NCBI GenBank assembly: GCA_963978895.1
Contig: OZ022240.1
Coordinates: 5,886,624-5,950,623, forward strand
DNA from: Erpobdella octoculata
Lineage: Eukaryota > Annelida > Clitellata > Hirudinida > Erpobdellidae
Length of the DNA stretch: 64,000 bases
Direction of reading: 5' to 3'
Both the position numbers and the translations under genes were made by a program. How positions within the stretch are numbered: position 1 is the first letter of the stretch; each line of letters opens with the position of its first letter. Below, piece by piece: positions 14,201 to 27,800 of this stretch. Under the pieces are notes generated by a model that did not search any database, was not told the DNA's origin, and was given only the letters and a program-made list of their open reading frames with translations.

Positions 14201-17200
14201 TGAAATAAAAGAAACGATTAAATGCATTATTATTATTATTACACCTCGCAAATTTCACAACAGGAGGCTCCGAACAGAAACTCTGGACAGCCGTTGAAAT
14301 ACTTCTTCAGGATTTGCCACACGTCGATGGACACCGGCTTCCAGTTCTGCTCGTTCGGATCCAACTTGTCTGAAATTAAAAATAAAAACAAACACAAAAT
14401 TAACCGGTTATTTGAGATGAAAAAGAATTTGATTTATTTGAAATAAACTTACAAGCATTCATGTCGCGAATTTGGAAAAATCAGTTAAATTTAAAAAAAA
14501 AAGAAATATTTTGAGAACAAAACTCACTGTGCGTGCAAAGTAGATCGGAATTAAACAGCTGGTCGTTAATCGATTCTAATGCGGAGAGATAATCAGCTTC
14601 TTTGTTGTCGCCTACGATTATTTATTGATTATAATTAAACTGCAGCTCTATGATACGTAATTTTATCGTATGCAATAAATTAAACAATCAAGCAAGTTGT
14701 AATAGGTAATAAACTACAAAATTAATAGGTAATAAACTACAAAATTATCTGAAGCTTGACAACAATATGGTGCTAATAAACACTCAAGGTATAGTGCTAA
14801 TATTACCCATGGTGATCCCCTTTCCAGCAATATTGCAAAAAAAACCCAAAAAACAAGAAAGAGATTCCAATGATATAAAACCCCAAAAGAAAACCTTCTA
14901 AATTACATAAAACCCCAATAGAAAACCTTCAGAAAAATCTCCATCTTAATTACATAAAACCCTAATAGAAAACCTTCAGAATAATCTCCGGATCCTTCAT
15001 CGCTTCCTTCCAACAACAAATTTCTTTCCGCTCTTTTCCTCCAGTTCTTCCAGGATTCTTTCCCCACTAAATAGCCGCCTTGGGGTCTGAAAGGAAATAT
15101 ACTTCAAAATAAGTACAAAGCCGTACTATACATACCACTGCATCAAATAAAAACATTGAATTATTGAAAAACATTGTATAGAATTGTATTAAATATGACA
15201 TTGCATTGAATAAAAAAATTGTATTAAATAAAATGATGTATCGAAAACAAAATAATATCAAATATGGGTGTGTATGGTTTCAAATACAATGGTACATCAA
15301 ATAGATAATTTTATCACGAATTTTGTATATTATATAGGCCTATCTGGATTCATAATGAAGTGATGCAAAATTCTTTAAATGTCTGTTACGAAATTCATCA
15401 ATACACGATAAATCAACACCAAATTCAACAATACATAAATAATCAATCATAACAACTAATTAACACAGACAGACGTTAACAAACTTGTAATTTTTTGACT
15501 TCATGAGACTACTGATTTTCTTATTATCCTCGTTGAGCGACATCTTCGCGTTCATGCTCCTGCACCTCTCGACCACGCAGTCCCGACACACGACATCTGA
15601 GCTGCAACGAACAGACACACGCGTCATTCATTATTCGAAGCTAGCACAATGCAACCGACGTCCCAACCACCACCGGCACAATGATTAACAAAACCAGACG
15701 GATGATGAAATATAGATTAAATATTTTTGCGAGATAATAAGAAACATTAATCAGGAATAACAGCAGTGAGTTGTGAACGAAAAGAAAGGACAAATCTTAC
15801 CATCGCAACCTGTTTTCCAAGCTCAACTGATCGGCTAGATTGTCAACCTGGAGAGGACGGGAATTAAAATATAATTTATCAAAAACGAGAAAAAAGTTTA
15901 AAAAACTTCTTAATTTAAAAAAAACTCTTACTATATCGGTCGGTAAAAGTTTGAAGTTGACAACATCATCGGGGTCAAGCCTGTTATGAAAATTTAAAAC
16001 TTTCTGCTTCACAAACAATTAAAAAAAAGATTTCGTGGATATTTCGACCACATCTAATACACCCCCGACCACATCTAATACACCCAACCACAACTAATAC
16101 ACCCGACCACATCTAATACACCCGACCACATCTAATACACCCGACCACAACTAATACACCCGACCACAACTAATACACCCGACCACATCTAATACACCCG
16201 ACCACATCTAATACCCCCGATCACATCTAATACACCCGACCACATCTAATACACCCGACCACATCTAATACACCCGACCACATCTAATACACCCGACCAC
16301 ATCTAATACACCCGTACACATCTAATACACCCGACCACAACTTTAACACAGAATATGGAATTCACAGTCACAACCGAAATGTAAACCGACTCCAAAAGGT
16401 CCAAAAGTGAGCGTTTCAATGCATGAACTTAAGTTAACCTGCCCCTGGTGAACTTATTTATCTTTTTACCCCCTTCCTCAGCATCACTACAAGCCCTTTT
16501 GAACATTGCTTCAAATGTTGGTAGTTTCGTAACAAAATAACAGTTCTGTTCTAATGTTGAAGTTTTATACCAAATTACAGTTTGGTTCAAATGCATGTAT
16601 GATTTATATAATTATTAATATTAGACTTAGAGAGACACAGCAGTAAAATCTCAGGCTCATTAAACGTTGGGATAACGGGTTTCATTAGAGTGCCCTAACC
16701 AAATCGGTGCGCTCCAGCAAAGATTGCAGTTTGATTCATTAAAACATAATTACTAATTTAAATCAAAATTTAGAAAGCAAAAATAATTAACAAAAATTAT
16801 TAAAAAAAAAATTAATGCAAACTTTTTGTGTTTACAATAAAATTTTCCACCATCACTATCATCACCGCCATCTTCATCGTCATCGTGGCTGTCAGTGTTG
16901 ACGGCCGTACCGGCAGTATCGTTGTCACCGTTATCCTCGTTGGCAAGAGTGGTGGGAACGTCCTTGCTGTCCTTCTTGCTTTCTTCGGTCGACGTCGATT
17001 TGTTGGCGGGTCCGATCTCATCAAGCCGGAGGAATTTTACGAGGTTCTGAGTCGGGATGAATTCAAACTTCTCCAGCTTGTCTTCAGCACTGGATCCTGT
17101 AAAGAAGTTAATTTTATTTTATTTATGGAAGATGCAGATGACTCTATGTTACATAAAAGTTAACTTTTCTTCTATATAATTTATGGAAGATACAGATACA

Positions 17201-20200
17201 TTGAATTCAAGTAAAACATGGGAACAAAGATGAATTAAACATCTGAAAAACCTTCATAGCTCATGACTGTTGAATACAAAAGCTTTATGGCATCTTTCTT
17301 CTGAATGACTTTCTCCTTTACCATAGAAAAGTAAAAAAGTATAAATTAACTAAATAGCAGAGATTTCCTGTCTAATTGGCTACGATTATCATCTATTCTA
17401 TAAATTATTTCTCACTACCACTAGTACCACTACTACAACCACCACCACCACCATTACCACCAGAACTACAAACATAACCTTAACGACGTAACCCACCTGC
17501 TTTCGTTTCTCTTCAAGCATGTCCTGCTCAAGTTCCATGTTGTGCTGAGTAACTTTTTTCTTCAATTCGTCAGAAAGATCCTCAAATTTTATCTCTTCAC
17601 ATGCACTGACTGAGACAGCAACCAAAGCAAACACAAGTGAAGCAAAAACAAAGTTTTTTAAAAACACACTTTTATATTTTTTTGCTACATAAACAACAAA
17701 CATATTAGCATAGACAATAAATAGTTTGACGAAAATATCACAAATAATTATTTGATTAAATTTTGTCCAATCGATCCGAAAATTTGATAGAATGCATTAT
17801 TAATCAGTTCGCAGGTATGTTTAAATTTTGAAGTCTCTAGCTCATCGGGAAGTTAGTTTAAAATCTATTGCAAAATTTGACGACAGACAGAGAAGTCAAG
17901 TTAAGTAAAAGTGTGTAAAAATGTATGTCTTTATTATCTTACAAATGTGACTAATTCGGTCAAAATTATCATAAAAATACCACTAAAACTGTATAAACAT
18001 CACTAATTATGCATATTTTTAAGGTGCTTATAATTAACAAAAAAAGAAATTATTAAAACAGACCTGCAACATCTCTCCTCTTATATACAAGCATGTAAGC
18101 ATTCGCGAGTGACATTTCTCCTTTACACGGTTTAATCTTTTTCATCTTGCCAGAACCATTGTTGTTGTTGTTGTTAATGGATAAGTTATCTTCCTCTGTG
18201 GATGGTAGCAACAAAACGTTACAGTGCAATTACAATTACAATTATGATGAAAAGTTACCATGCAATCGATGAGAGCATCAATAACAAAATATAAATAAAT
18301 TAAACATTTTAATAATAAATAAATAAACATGTTAACTATTATATAAACATTTAATAAATACAAATTTAATAAAATAAGCAACCATTATATAAATAGAAAT
18401 TTAATCACAGAAGCTCTTGATAACAACTAGAAATCATAAAAAAAATATATAAAATAAAGAACCATATGAATTTAAAAATGCTGCCATTAGAGGAGCTATG
18501 ACAGTACCAAGCAAGCATCTTTATAAAGAAGACAACTAAAGAGGAAGTTAGAGAGAAGAACTTTGCTTTGAAACCCGTGTTAAAAAAGTCAATATTATTA
18601 TTGTTATAATATCGCTTAATCGTATACGGGGTTATCTGGAATGGTTTATTGAAAGATAATAAAATGAGCCTTGATCTGTATCTTTTTCTATGTCGATATT
18701 TAGAAAGTCGTCTAGGACTATTTACAGACGAGAAAAGAAGGTTTGGACTCCCTACTCCTATCCCCCGGCTCAGAGTAGGGAGTAACAATGTTTGAAGGCT
18801 TCAAAGAAATAGCAAATTTATTTTACATTTAATGGGCTAAAAGAAGTTAGGAAAGAGTGGAAAAGAAAAATGAGTACGAGCGGGAACGGGAAAGCGACCG
18901 GAAGCGAGAGAGCAAGCGGGGAAGGAAACGGGAGCAAGAGAGAAAAACGATAAAAAAACCTCTGAAAACCCCCGAACAAATAAATCAATAAGTCCTCAGT
19001 CATAAACCAACCGCTGGCATTATCCAGATCAGATCCGCTTAAATCTTCATCGAGTTGAGTGACCTTCTCATCGTTGAACTGACACGCGGTCCCCTTTTGT
19101 ACATCTCTGATGACAGCAACGTAGTGGCCACTGCTTGCCAGCTGACCTCTGTGAATCAATATCGCAAAGAGGTCATAGGTCAGGTCATCTCTCTGCGACG
19201 GTGACGACGAGGACGAAGAAGAAGACAACGTAGTTCCCGACTTATCTGAATGTGATTAAACGTCTTGAATGAATTAAATTATTTATCAAGTATATAATAA
19301 AAATAAATGTATGCATGCATCTATCACCATCAAATTTAAACGTATATGAATGTGATTAACCCGTTTTAGACCATCGTACGTTTTACGAACACACTTATTT
19401 TTGGCGTTGCATAAAATTAAGCTGAAATTTTTTTTCTGTTAAAAGTTTTTTGTTATGTTAAGAAAGCTTCAATACACTGTATAAAATTTTTTAAATAATT
19501 TTTTTATTCGTATTAAGTAGTTTAATCTGGGTTAGAATATGAGCATTTTCAAGGTTTTCGACCGATATTACTTTAAAAATTTATTATGCTAATTTCATGA
19601 GAGTTATCATAACAAAAGTTTGAAATATCGAAAGAGGATGTACTCAAAAGTAAACAGCAACGTTAATTAAATTTTATTGTGTTTACACTAACCCACAATC
19701 TGAACATGTATGAGTCATGCTCGTTCTACGATCGTTGGGCGTATAGAGTATTTTATGCGAACAAGTCGAAACTAGTTCATTCAGCTTATAGTTGTGCAGT
19801 GGTTGAATTGGTGATAGTGTTTTTTTGCAAATTTCATTTTTCGAATGAAATGTTTGTATAGTTTAAAAATGAAAGACGTCAAAAAGAATGTTTTTTCACG
19901 TTGAAAGAAGCTATGGAACTAATTCTTGATGATGATGATAGCATTGAGGTTGACATACTTGTCATTCTTCCGCCCGGCGCATCATAACACGTGACTGATG
20001 AATAAGCAAATAAAGAAGAAATGTTATTCTTTGTAATATATCCGGGAAGGTAGAAGTTGATTATACTAATGATGGGATGAGACTAGACTGTGTCGGTTCT
20101 TTGGGTGAAGAAATGTAGGTCGCAAATACGGTCAGTTCAATGCCGCGGCAACCAAAACGCCAAAAACGATTGAAATGCACTTCGACCAAAAAGAGTAATT

Positions 20201-21843
20201 TGAATAGCCACTTTTAAAACAGTCTATATATAACGAGTTTGAAACACCACAATGGTGCTTTGCTTGATAAACCCCATATAGGCTGTTTAGGTTGTTTTAT
20301 ACCGATGAAATGATTCATGCACGGTTGAAGAAACAAAACGATAGGGAAGATTCAGCAACTGGCCATGGTCACGATCTGGAAAAGGTGAAAACAGTAGGTC
20401 GCTACAAGCTGGAAAATTATGGCAAAACACTGTACATGTGGGCCAAGTGCGGCAAACGACTTCATCGGAATTGTTTTGGTGCTTTCCGCACACTCCGGTT
20501 CTGAAACGACTATCATGAACTGCTTGACTGATTTATTGAATGTTAAATTTTTGGATTTTATTGAACTGTGTTACTGATAAAGTCAGAAATGTGTTTTTAG
20601 CTTTTCTGTTTATAGCCTAAAATTTATATTATAATTGTTTGCGTTGAGAACAAAAAAAATTGACTTTTAAACATTTTGTCGTTTTCAGTAGTGTATACGA
20701 CCACCGTTCGAAAAACGAGCAGTGAATTTTCAAAGTTTTCTTTCAAATAAAAAATAATTAAAAATAAATCTGTTAAAACATAAGCAAGTAACTTAGAAAT
20801 AACAAAAAAAAATAATAGAAATCTAATTAATAAAGTTTTGGACCTAAACGGGTTAAGAAGCTTGAATGTATTTATTTATCATTAAACTAATAGAACAGGT
20901 GATTGATTAACAAAGGAAATGACGAATAATCTAAGTTTTAGAGAACCAAACTTACATACATTTGACATTATTCACATAGGGAGACATGTTCAATGTTTCT
21001 GGGAATGTCAGACGAGAAGATAATTTCTTTTTGCTGTGTTTTTCTCTAAAAAAAAATTAAAAGAAATAAATTTATAATAAAACTTAAATTTTTTATAAAA
21101 ATTAACAAACAAAATATTGAAAAACAATATACACAAAATATTATACTATTATACAAGCATATATCTTTAATCTATGTCGAATCATAAACTGAATGATAAG
21201 TGTAAATAAATTTCAATCATTCCCAATTGAGATTTTGTAGGATTTTCAGCACCAAATAAAAAGTAAATAGTTTTCAGGAGTAGATAGTTTTTTTAGGTTT
21301 ATAAAAAGGAAACGGAAGATTTTTATAGAAAAGGAGTGAATAAATTTTTTGTTTCCATTTAGCCGTTTTGGTCATAATTTTGAAACTTTCAAACACCACA
21401 ACAAAAAACCACACACAACAACAAACAAAGAAACAGACAAACTTGTCGTAGACGAATCGAAGAAGTTGTAGATTAAGAGTTGCTGGAAGTTGAACGAGTT
21501 CGATGAACCTTGTAGCATTCTGCTTCGAATTGCAATAGGAACAGAAAAACTGGTTGTCTCCTTCCAAAATTTCTTGCTGTAATAATTTTTTTAAATTCAA
21601 TTTAAATAGTATAATTACTTACCTTTATAATTTCTTGCAATAATAATTTTTTGAAAATTCAATTTAAATAGTAATTATTATCTAATGATTCACATTTTAA
21701 TATAAATGATATACTAACAATCAACTACTTAAACATTTTTAAATTGAGATGAACACAATTAAACCTAGTTCAAGTTCAACCTTCTATATTCTCTGTGGAT
21801 TATTTGTTACATGTTGCCACAACTGAGATTTGCAAAACTGCTA

Positions 21844-21937
<94 letters not shown>

Positions 21938-24346
21938 AAATAAAAAGTAATTAACCTGCAGAAATTCTTCAAGACACAAAGACAAATGTTTGTTGTTGAC
22001 GATATTCAAATCGAGCTCGTAGAATTCCGACCGGCTTCTTGTTTGATTTCCGCACGATGTACAACTTTTAATTATTTCAACAATCATTTTTTACCATTCG
22101 AGACAAATGGGATAATAAAAGAAAAAATTGAAATCTTTTAAAATAAAATACCAACCTGGTAACGTAGTCATATCTACCTACGAAATCGTGGAAAATTCCG
22201 CCGCCGTTGCTCGGAAGTTCTTCAAGTTTTGACATGAAAAGTTTTGAAAACTCTTGTGCATCCTGAATTCAATACATTTATACCAAATTGGTCAGTCAAA
22301 TTGATTCTACATTGGTCGAATAAATTTCTTATTTTATTCTATAGCAGTCATTTAAATTTATTAACTTATTCCAAATCAGTCATTTGAATGTATTAATTAA
22401 TTCTATATCAAAATAATTTCCTCTAGATCATTTGAATATCATTATAATGAATTTTAAATTCAACAATACAATAACAGTCCCTAGATTTTATTTTAATTAA
22501 ATGAACTTAATGAGTTCTCTGATATTTTTAAGTCTAAAAAAATGTTTTCAATTTATTTCAAATCAATCAAAAACTAACTTGCTGCACGGTATTGTCAAGC
22601 AGCAAACAGTTAAGAAGAATCGTTGGGTCGATGAACCTGGAATATATTTAAAACTTAATATATTTAAATTTAAAACTCGCATAAAAAATAAAATAAAAAA
22701 TAAATTTAAAAAAAGTGAAATTGTAAAATATCAAATCCTGAATAAAAAGTTAATTCTTTCAATTAAAACGTATTGATGTAAATATGACATTCAGAGCCGC
22801 CCGATTGGCAAAGTCATTAACAATATGAAAAATGTGCTTATTAATTTGTTGAGATGAAAAATTACCAAATTTGTGTTCAAATTCTATGTACAAAGTTTGT
22901 AATCATGTTCAAACGTTTATAAACTCGCAGAAGAGTTAGTAGTATTATACACAGACTTGTGCATTAATCAATGAACCTGCACAAAAGTTTGCAAACTTGT
23001 TTTCAAGTAAACAAAAAAGTCTTAACGCTTTATCATATAATAATTAGCTCTAATAAATAAATTCACAGAGATATTAGATTAAGCCAACCAGTTAATTTCA
23101 AAGAAAAAAAACCTACTTTCTTTTACTAAATTGTAGAAGAGCAAAAACTTCTTGGAGACAAGCAATTATTTCAAACACAGAAGAATGGTTCTCTGAAATT
23201 AATAATAAATTTGTTTAACTTAAATATTCCCTTTTAATATAGAGGACTACACTAAAATAGGTTTAAATGTTTTCTTTGAATATGTGAACTGGTTGGTGCT
23301 GGCATAGTGGTAACACATTCAACTATAGATCCAAGGTTGGCAGTTTGAATCCCAACAGTGGTCCCAGGATTCATAATTTTAGGAAGGCGACCTACTAAAC
23401 TCCCTTATACGTCACTTTATAATAGCTTGGCTTAAAAGCTCTTTCAGATTTAAAAGCCACTTTAAATCTCATTTTCATTCATAATCTTACAAGCTAGAAA
23501 TTACAAATCACATGTGAAAAATCGTAAAGTAATGCAGAAATCTTTTATTGATTACACGTGCCATTGTAATCATTCAAGACCAATTCTGGACTGATCTCAG
23601 AGCTGAACTTTATACCTACATACTTTGTCTCTACATTGTTCTCATTGATTTTCACAACATGCCTAGAAAGAACATACATTTCTAAATGTATCTTTGACAA
23701 TTATTGAATTATTGGAAAAAATAAAAATGTCGCACCTTTTTGGTCTTCTTTGTACAATTCCTTATTCCAAGAAAATACAGCATTTCTTATTTCCTTCATG
23801 TGAAACCATAACTATAAGATAAACAATTAATCTTGTTATTGTCCCTCAATGAAAAAACCAATCATAATTATGTAATCCAAAATCAAATTCTAAATCTGAG
23901 TGCCATGAACATTTTAAGTATCACAATATTTAAGGCGTAATTTTCCCCGTTTCATATTTTTTATACAATTTATATAATAATTTCTTAACCAAAAATGTTT
24001 TACCAATAGCTATATAAAGACACTAGCAGTGCCCGTAGCGGCTTCGCTCGCATGAAATTAGAGAATTTGAACCGTGCATACATAATAGAGTACTGCAGGG
24101 ATCAATTTTTTAGGTCTCTGTTCGGCTGTCGACAACTTGGCCCAGTCCGTTTCAAACACCAAAATTCCTGGCCCGGCACGGCCCGTCTAATATTTTATTT
24201 TTAAGAAACCTCTATTGAACTTAAATAATAAATATATATATATAAAAGCAAAATTTTTTTATTGTTTTTCTCGCTCCCGTTTCCTTGCTCTCACGATCCC
24301 GGTCGCTTTCCCGATTTATTGCTACGGTGCAATTAGGTCCTTTATA

Positions 24347-24419
<73 letters not shown>

Positions 24420-24782
24420 CGAACTTTAGGGAAAATTTTATTTTTAAGAAAATATATTGAAGTTTACGATTAAAAATTAAAAAACGTGCATTTTTGGTGA
24501 ACCCACCTTCTACATTTTTCACACTCCACCATGACAAATTATTGTTTGTATTGCGGGACCGGTGGAGAGGGTGCAGGGTGGGACTGGGTGGAGTGTGAAA
24601 AAATGTAGAAGGTGGGTTCACCAAAAATGCACGTTTTTAATGTATTCAAAGGAAGAGTTTAAAACGAAACATTTCACTTGCGTGCTATGCTTAGATTTTA
24701 TTACAAAAATTTTTATTAATAAAAATTTTTAATCGTAAACTTCAATATATTTTGTTAAAAATAAAATTTTCCCTAAAGTTCG

Positions 24783-24864
<82 letters not shown>

Positions 24865-27800
24865 ATATATATAAAAGAACATGTCCTGACTGACTGACAG
24901 ATGACTGACTGATAATCAACGCCGAGCTCAAACGCCTCATCCTAGGAACGTGAAATTTGGAACTTATATTACTTTTATAGCGTAAACATCCGCTAAGAAA
25001 AATTTTTTGAAAATTTTGCTCCTGAGGGGAAAAAACTGGAAAACAAACTTTTTTCTAAAGATTTTTTCTAAAATTTTTTTCTGAAATTTGGTATATAGAT
25101 TCTTTTTGAAAAATAAAAAGATACGTGTTTCACCATTTTTTGAAAATTCGGTTTCCCGGACCTCAAATGTGGGTTGGAAAATTGGGTTATTTGGTTTTTA
25201 AAGTAGCTTCTACTCAAAAACTGTTAATGCTACAGGAGTAAAAATTAGTATTTAGTTTCTACTCCAAAAATAATGAAATACGTGTTTTAGCATTTTTTGA
25301 AAATTTGGTTTCCAGGACTTCAAACGTGGAGTGGAAAAATTGTCTTTTATAGTAACTGCTACTCAAAAACAGTAAATACCACAGATGTAAAAATTATTAT
25401 TTAGTTTCTTTTCTAAAAATAAAGATATACGTGTTTCACCATTTTTTACAAATTTGGTTTCCCGGACCTCAAATGTGGGTTGGAAAATTGGGTTATTTGG
25501 TTTTTAAAGTAACTGCCACTCAACAACTGTAATTGCCACAGATGTAAAAATTAATACTTAGTATCTACTCGAAAAAAAAGATATACGTGTTTCATCATTT
25601 TTTGGGTTATTTGGTTTTTAAAGTAGCTGCTACTCAAAAACTGTTAATGCTACAGAAGTAAAAATTAGTATTTAGTTTCTACTCCAAAAATAATGAAATA
25701 CGTGTTTTAGCATTTTTTGAAAAATTTGGTTTCCAGGACCTCAAATGTAAGGTGCAAAATAGAGTTATTTGATTTTAAAAATTACTGCTACTCAAAAACT
25801 GTAAGTGGTAATATATATATCTATCTTCTATATATATATAAAAGAACATGTCCTGACTGACTGACTGACTGATGACTGACTGATAATCAACGCCGAGCTC
25901 AAACGCCTCATCCTAGGAACGTGAAATTTGGAACTTATATTACTTTTATAGCGTAAACATCCGCTAAGAAAGGATTTTTGAAAATTTTGCTCCTGAGGGG
26001 AAAAAACTGGAAAACAAACTTTTTTCTAAAACAATGTATATCTCGAAAATCAAAAATGAGGAGATTTAGAAATTTGGTATATAGATTCTTTTTGAAAAAT
26101 AAAAAGATACGTGTTTCACCATTTTTTGAAAATTCGGTTTCCCGGACCTCAAATGTGGGTTGGAAAATTGGGTTATTTGGTTTTTAAAGTAGCTTCTACT
26201 CAAAAACTGTTAATGCTACAGGAGTAAAAATTAGTATTTAGTTTCTACTCCAAAAATAATGAAATACGTGTTTTAGCATTTTTTGAAAATTTGGTTTCCA
26301 GGACATCAAATGTGGGGTGGAAAATAGGGCTAATTGTCTTTTATAGTAACTGCTACTCAAAAACAGTAAATACCACAGATGTAAAAATTATTATTTAGTT
26401 TCTTTTCTAAAAATAAAGATATACGTGTTTCACCATTTTTTTACAAATTTGGTTTCTCGGACCTCAAATGTGGGTTGGAAAATAGGGTTATTTGGTTTTT
26501 AAAGTAACTGCTACTCAACAACTGGAATTGCCACAGATGTAAAATTTAATACTTAGTATCTACTCAAAAAAAAAGATATACGTGTTTCATCATTTTTTGG
26601 GTTATTTGGTTTTTAAAGTAGCTGCTACTCAAAAACTGTTAATGCTAAAGAAGTAAAAATTAGTATTTAGTTTCTACTCCAAAAATAATGAAATACGTGT
26701 TTTAGCATTTTTTGAAAATTTGGTTTCCAGGACCTCAAATGTGGGGTGGAAATAAGGGTTATTTGATTTCAAAATAACTGCTACTCACAAACTGTAAGTG
26801 CTACAAATGTAAAAATTAGTATTTTGAAGTTTTGTGCCAGTTAAAAGTAGCTAAGTCCAGTTTATCATCGGCCGGGCCAAGCCGTTATTTTAGAGTCTTC
26901 ACACGGGCCAGGCCAAACCTTAAATCAAAGTGGGACGGGCCGAGGCTTTTCACCAAGTATATAGATATTTTAGTGATTTTAGGGTCTTCAGTTTGGCCGG
27001 GCCAAACCTGAGGTCAAGGTGGGACGGGCCGAAGTTTTTCATCAAGTATATAGAACTTCTAGGTCTGTAAAAATGGGCCGGGCCTAATTCAGACGGGTTG
27101 TGCCGGGCCAGGAGTTTGGGTTTTTAAAACGGGCTGGGCTAATTTGTCGACGGGCCGAGCCGAGACCTAAAAAAATGATCTCTATTATGGATGCACGGTT
27201 CAAACTCTCTAATTTCATGCGAGCGAAGCCGCTACGGGCACTGCTAGTATATATATATATATAAAGGACCTAATTGCACCGTAGCAATAAATCGGGAAAA
27301 CGACCGGGATCGGGAAAACGACCGGGATCGTGAGAGCAAGGAAACGGGAGCGAGTAAAACAATAAAAAAATTTTGCTACTATATATATATATTTGTTATT
27401 TAAGTTCAATAGAGGTTTCTTAAAAATAAAATTTTAACGTGTTAACGAGTAGCCACTTTGCATATTTGAATATTTTGCATAATTAGCCACAGTGAGCTAG
27501 ACTCGATTGTCCAATCGCAGCGTCTGTTTATGTTTCGGTTTCTCGGTTCTTTGGTATACGGTCCGACGTTTTATTCGATAACTTTTCTATTTATTAACTT
27601 TGAGAAGCGAAAGTTATATTGTTGGATTTGATATTGAATTATCTAAAAACAAGCGTCTCGGATATACCCAGGGCAGAAGTTTAAAACAAGATCGATTTTC
27701 TCAAAGTAGAGCCAAGGTTGATTTTATGGAATTTTTGGCGGAAAATCATCGTTTTTCGCTTATAACTTTTTTATTTGTTGAACCGAAGACAATCCAAATA

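Noticed and set aside
16046..16342. CRISPR-like array
   Set aside because: Repeats are contiguous 19-mers with no spacers, in an intron of an animal gene.
17398..17703. Apparent secreted protein with signal peptide ([15 protein letters not shown])
   Set aside because: This is USP48 exon 13 read back into its upstream intron. The phase-matched acceptor lies inside the hydrophobic stretch.
21800..22087. Tyr-Ile repeat ORFs here and at 24215-24624 and 47349-47778
   Set aside because: Products of (AT)n microsatellites. The real coding is the USP48 or kinase exon on the same strand, or none.
25978..26187. Lys/Phe-rich ORF with its minus-strand counterpart at 56179-56418
   Set aside because: Chance frames in Helitron 157-bp repeats, broken in other copies.
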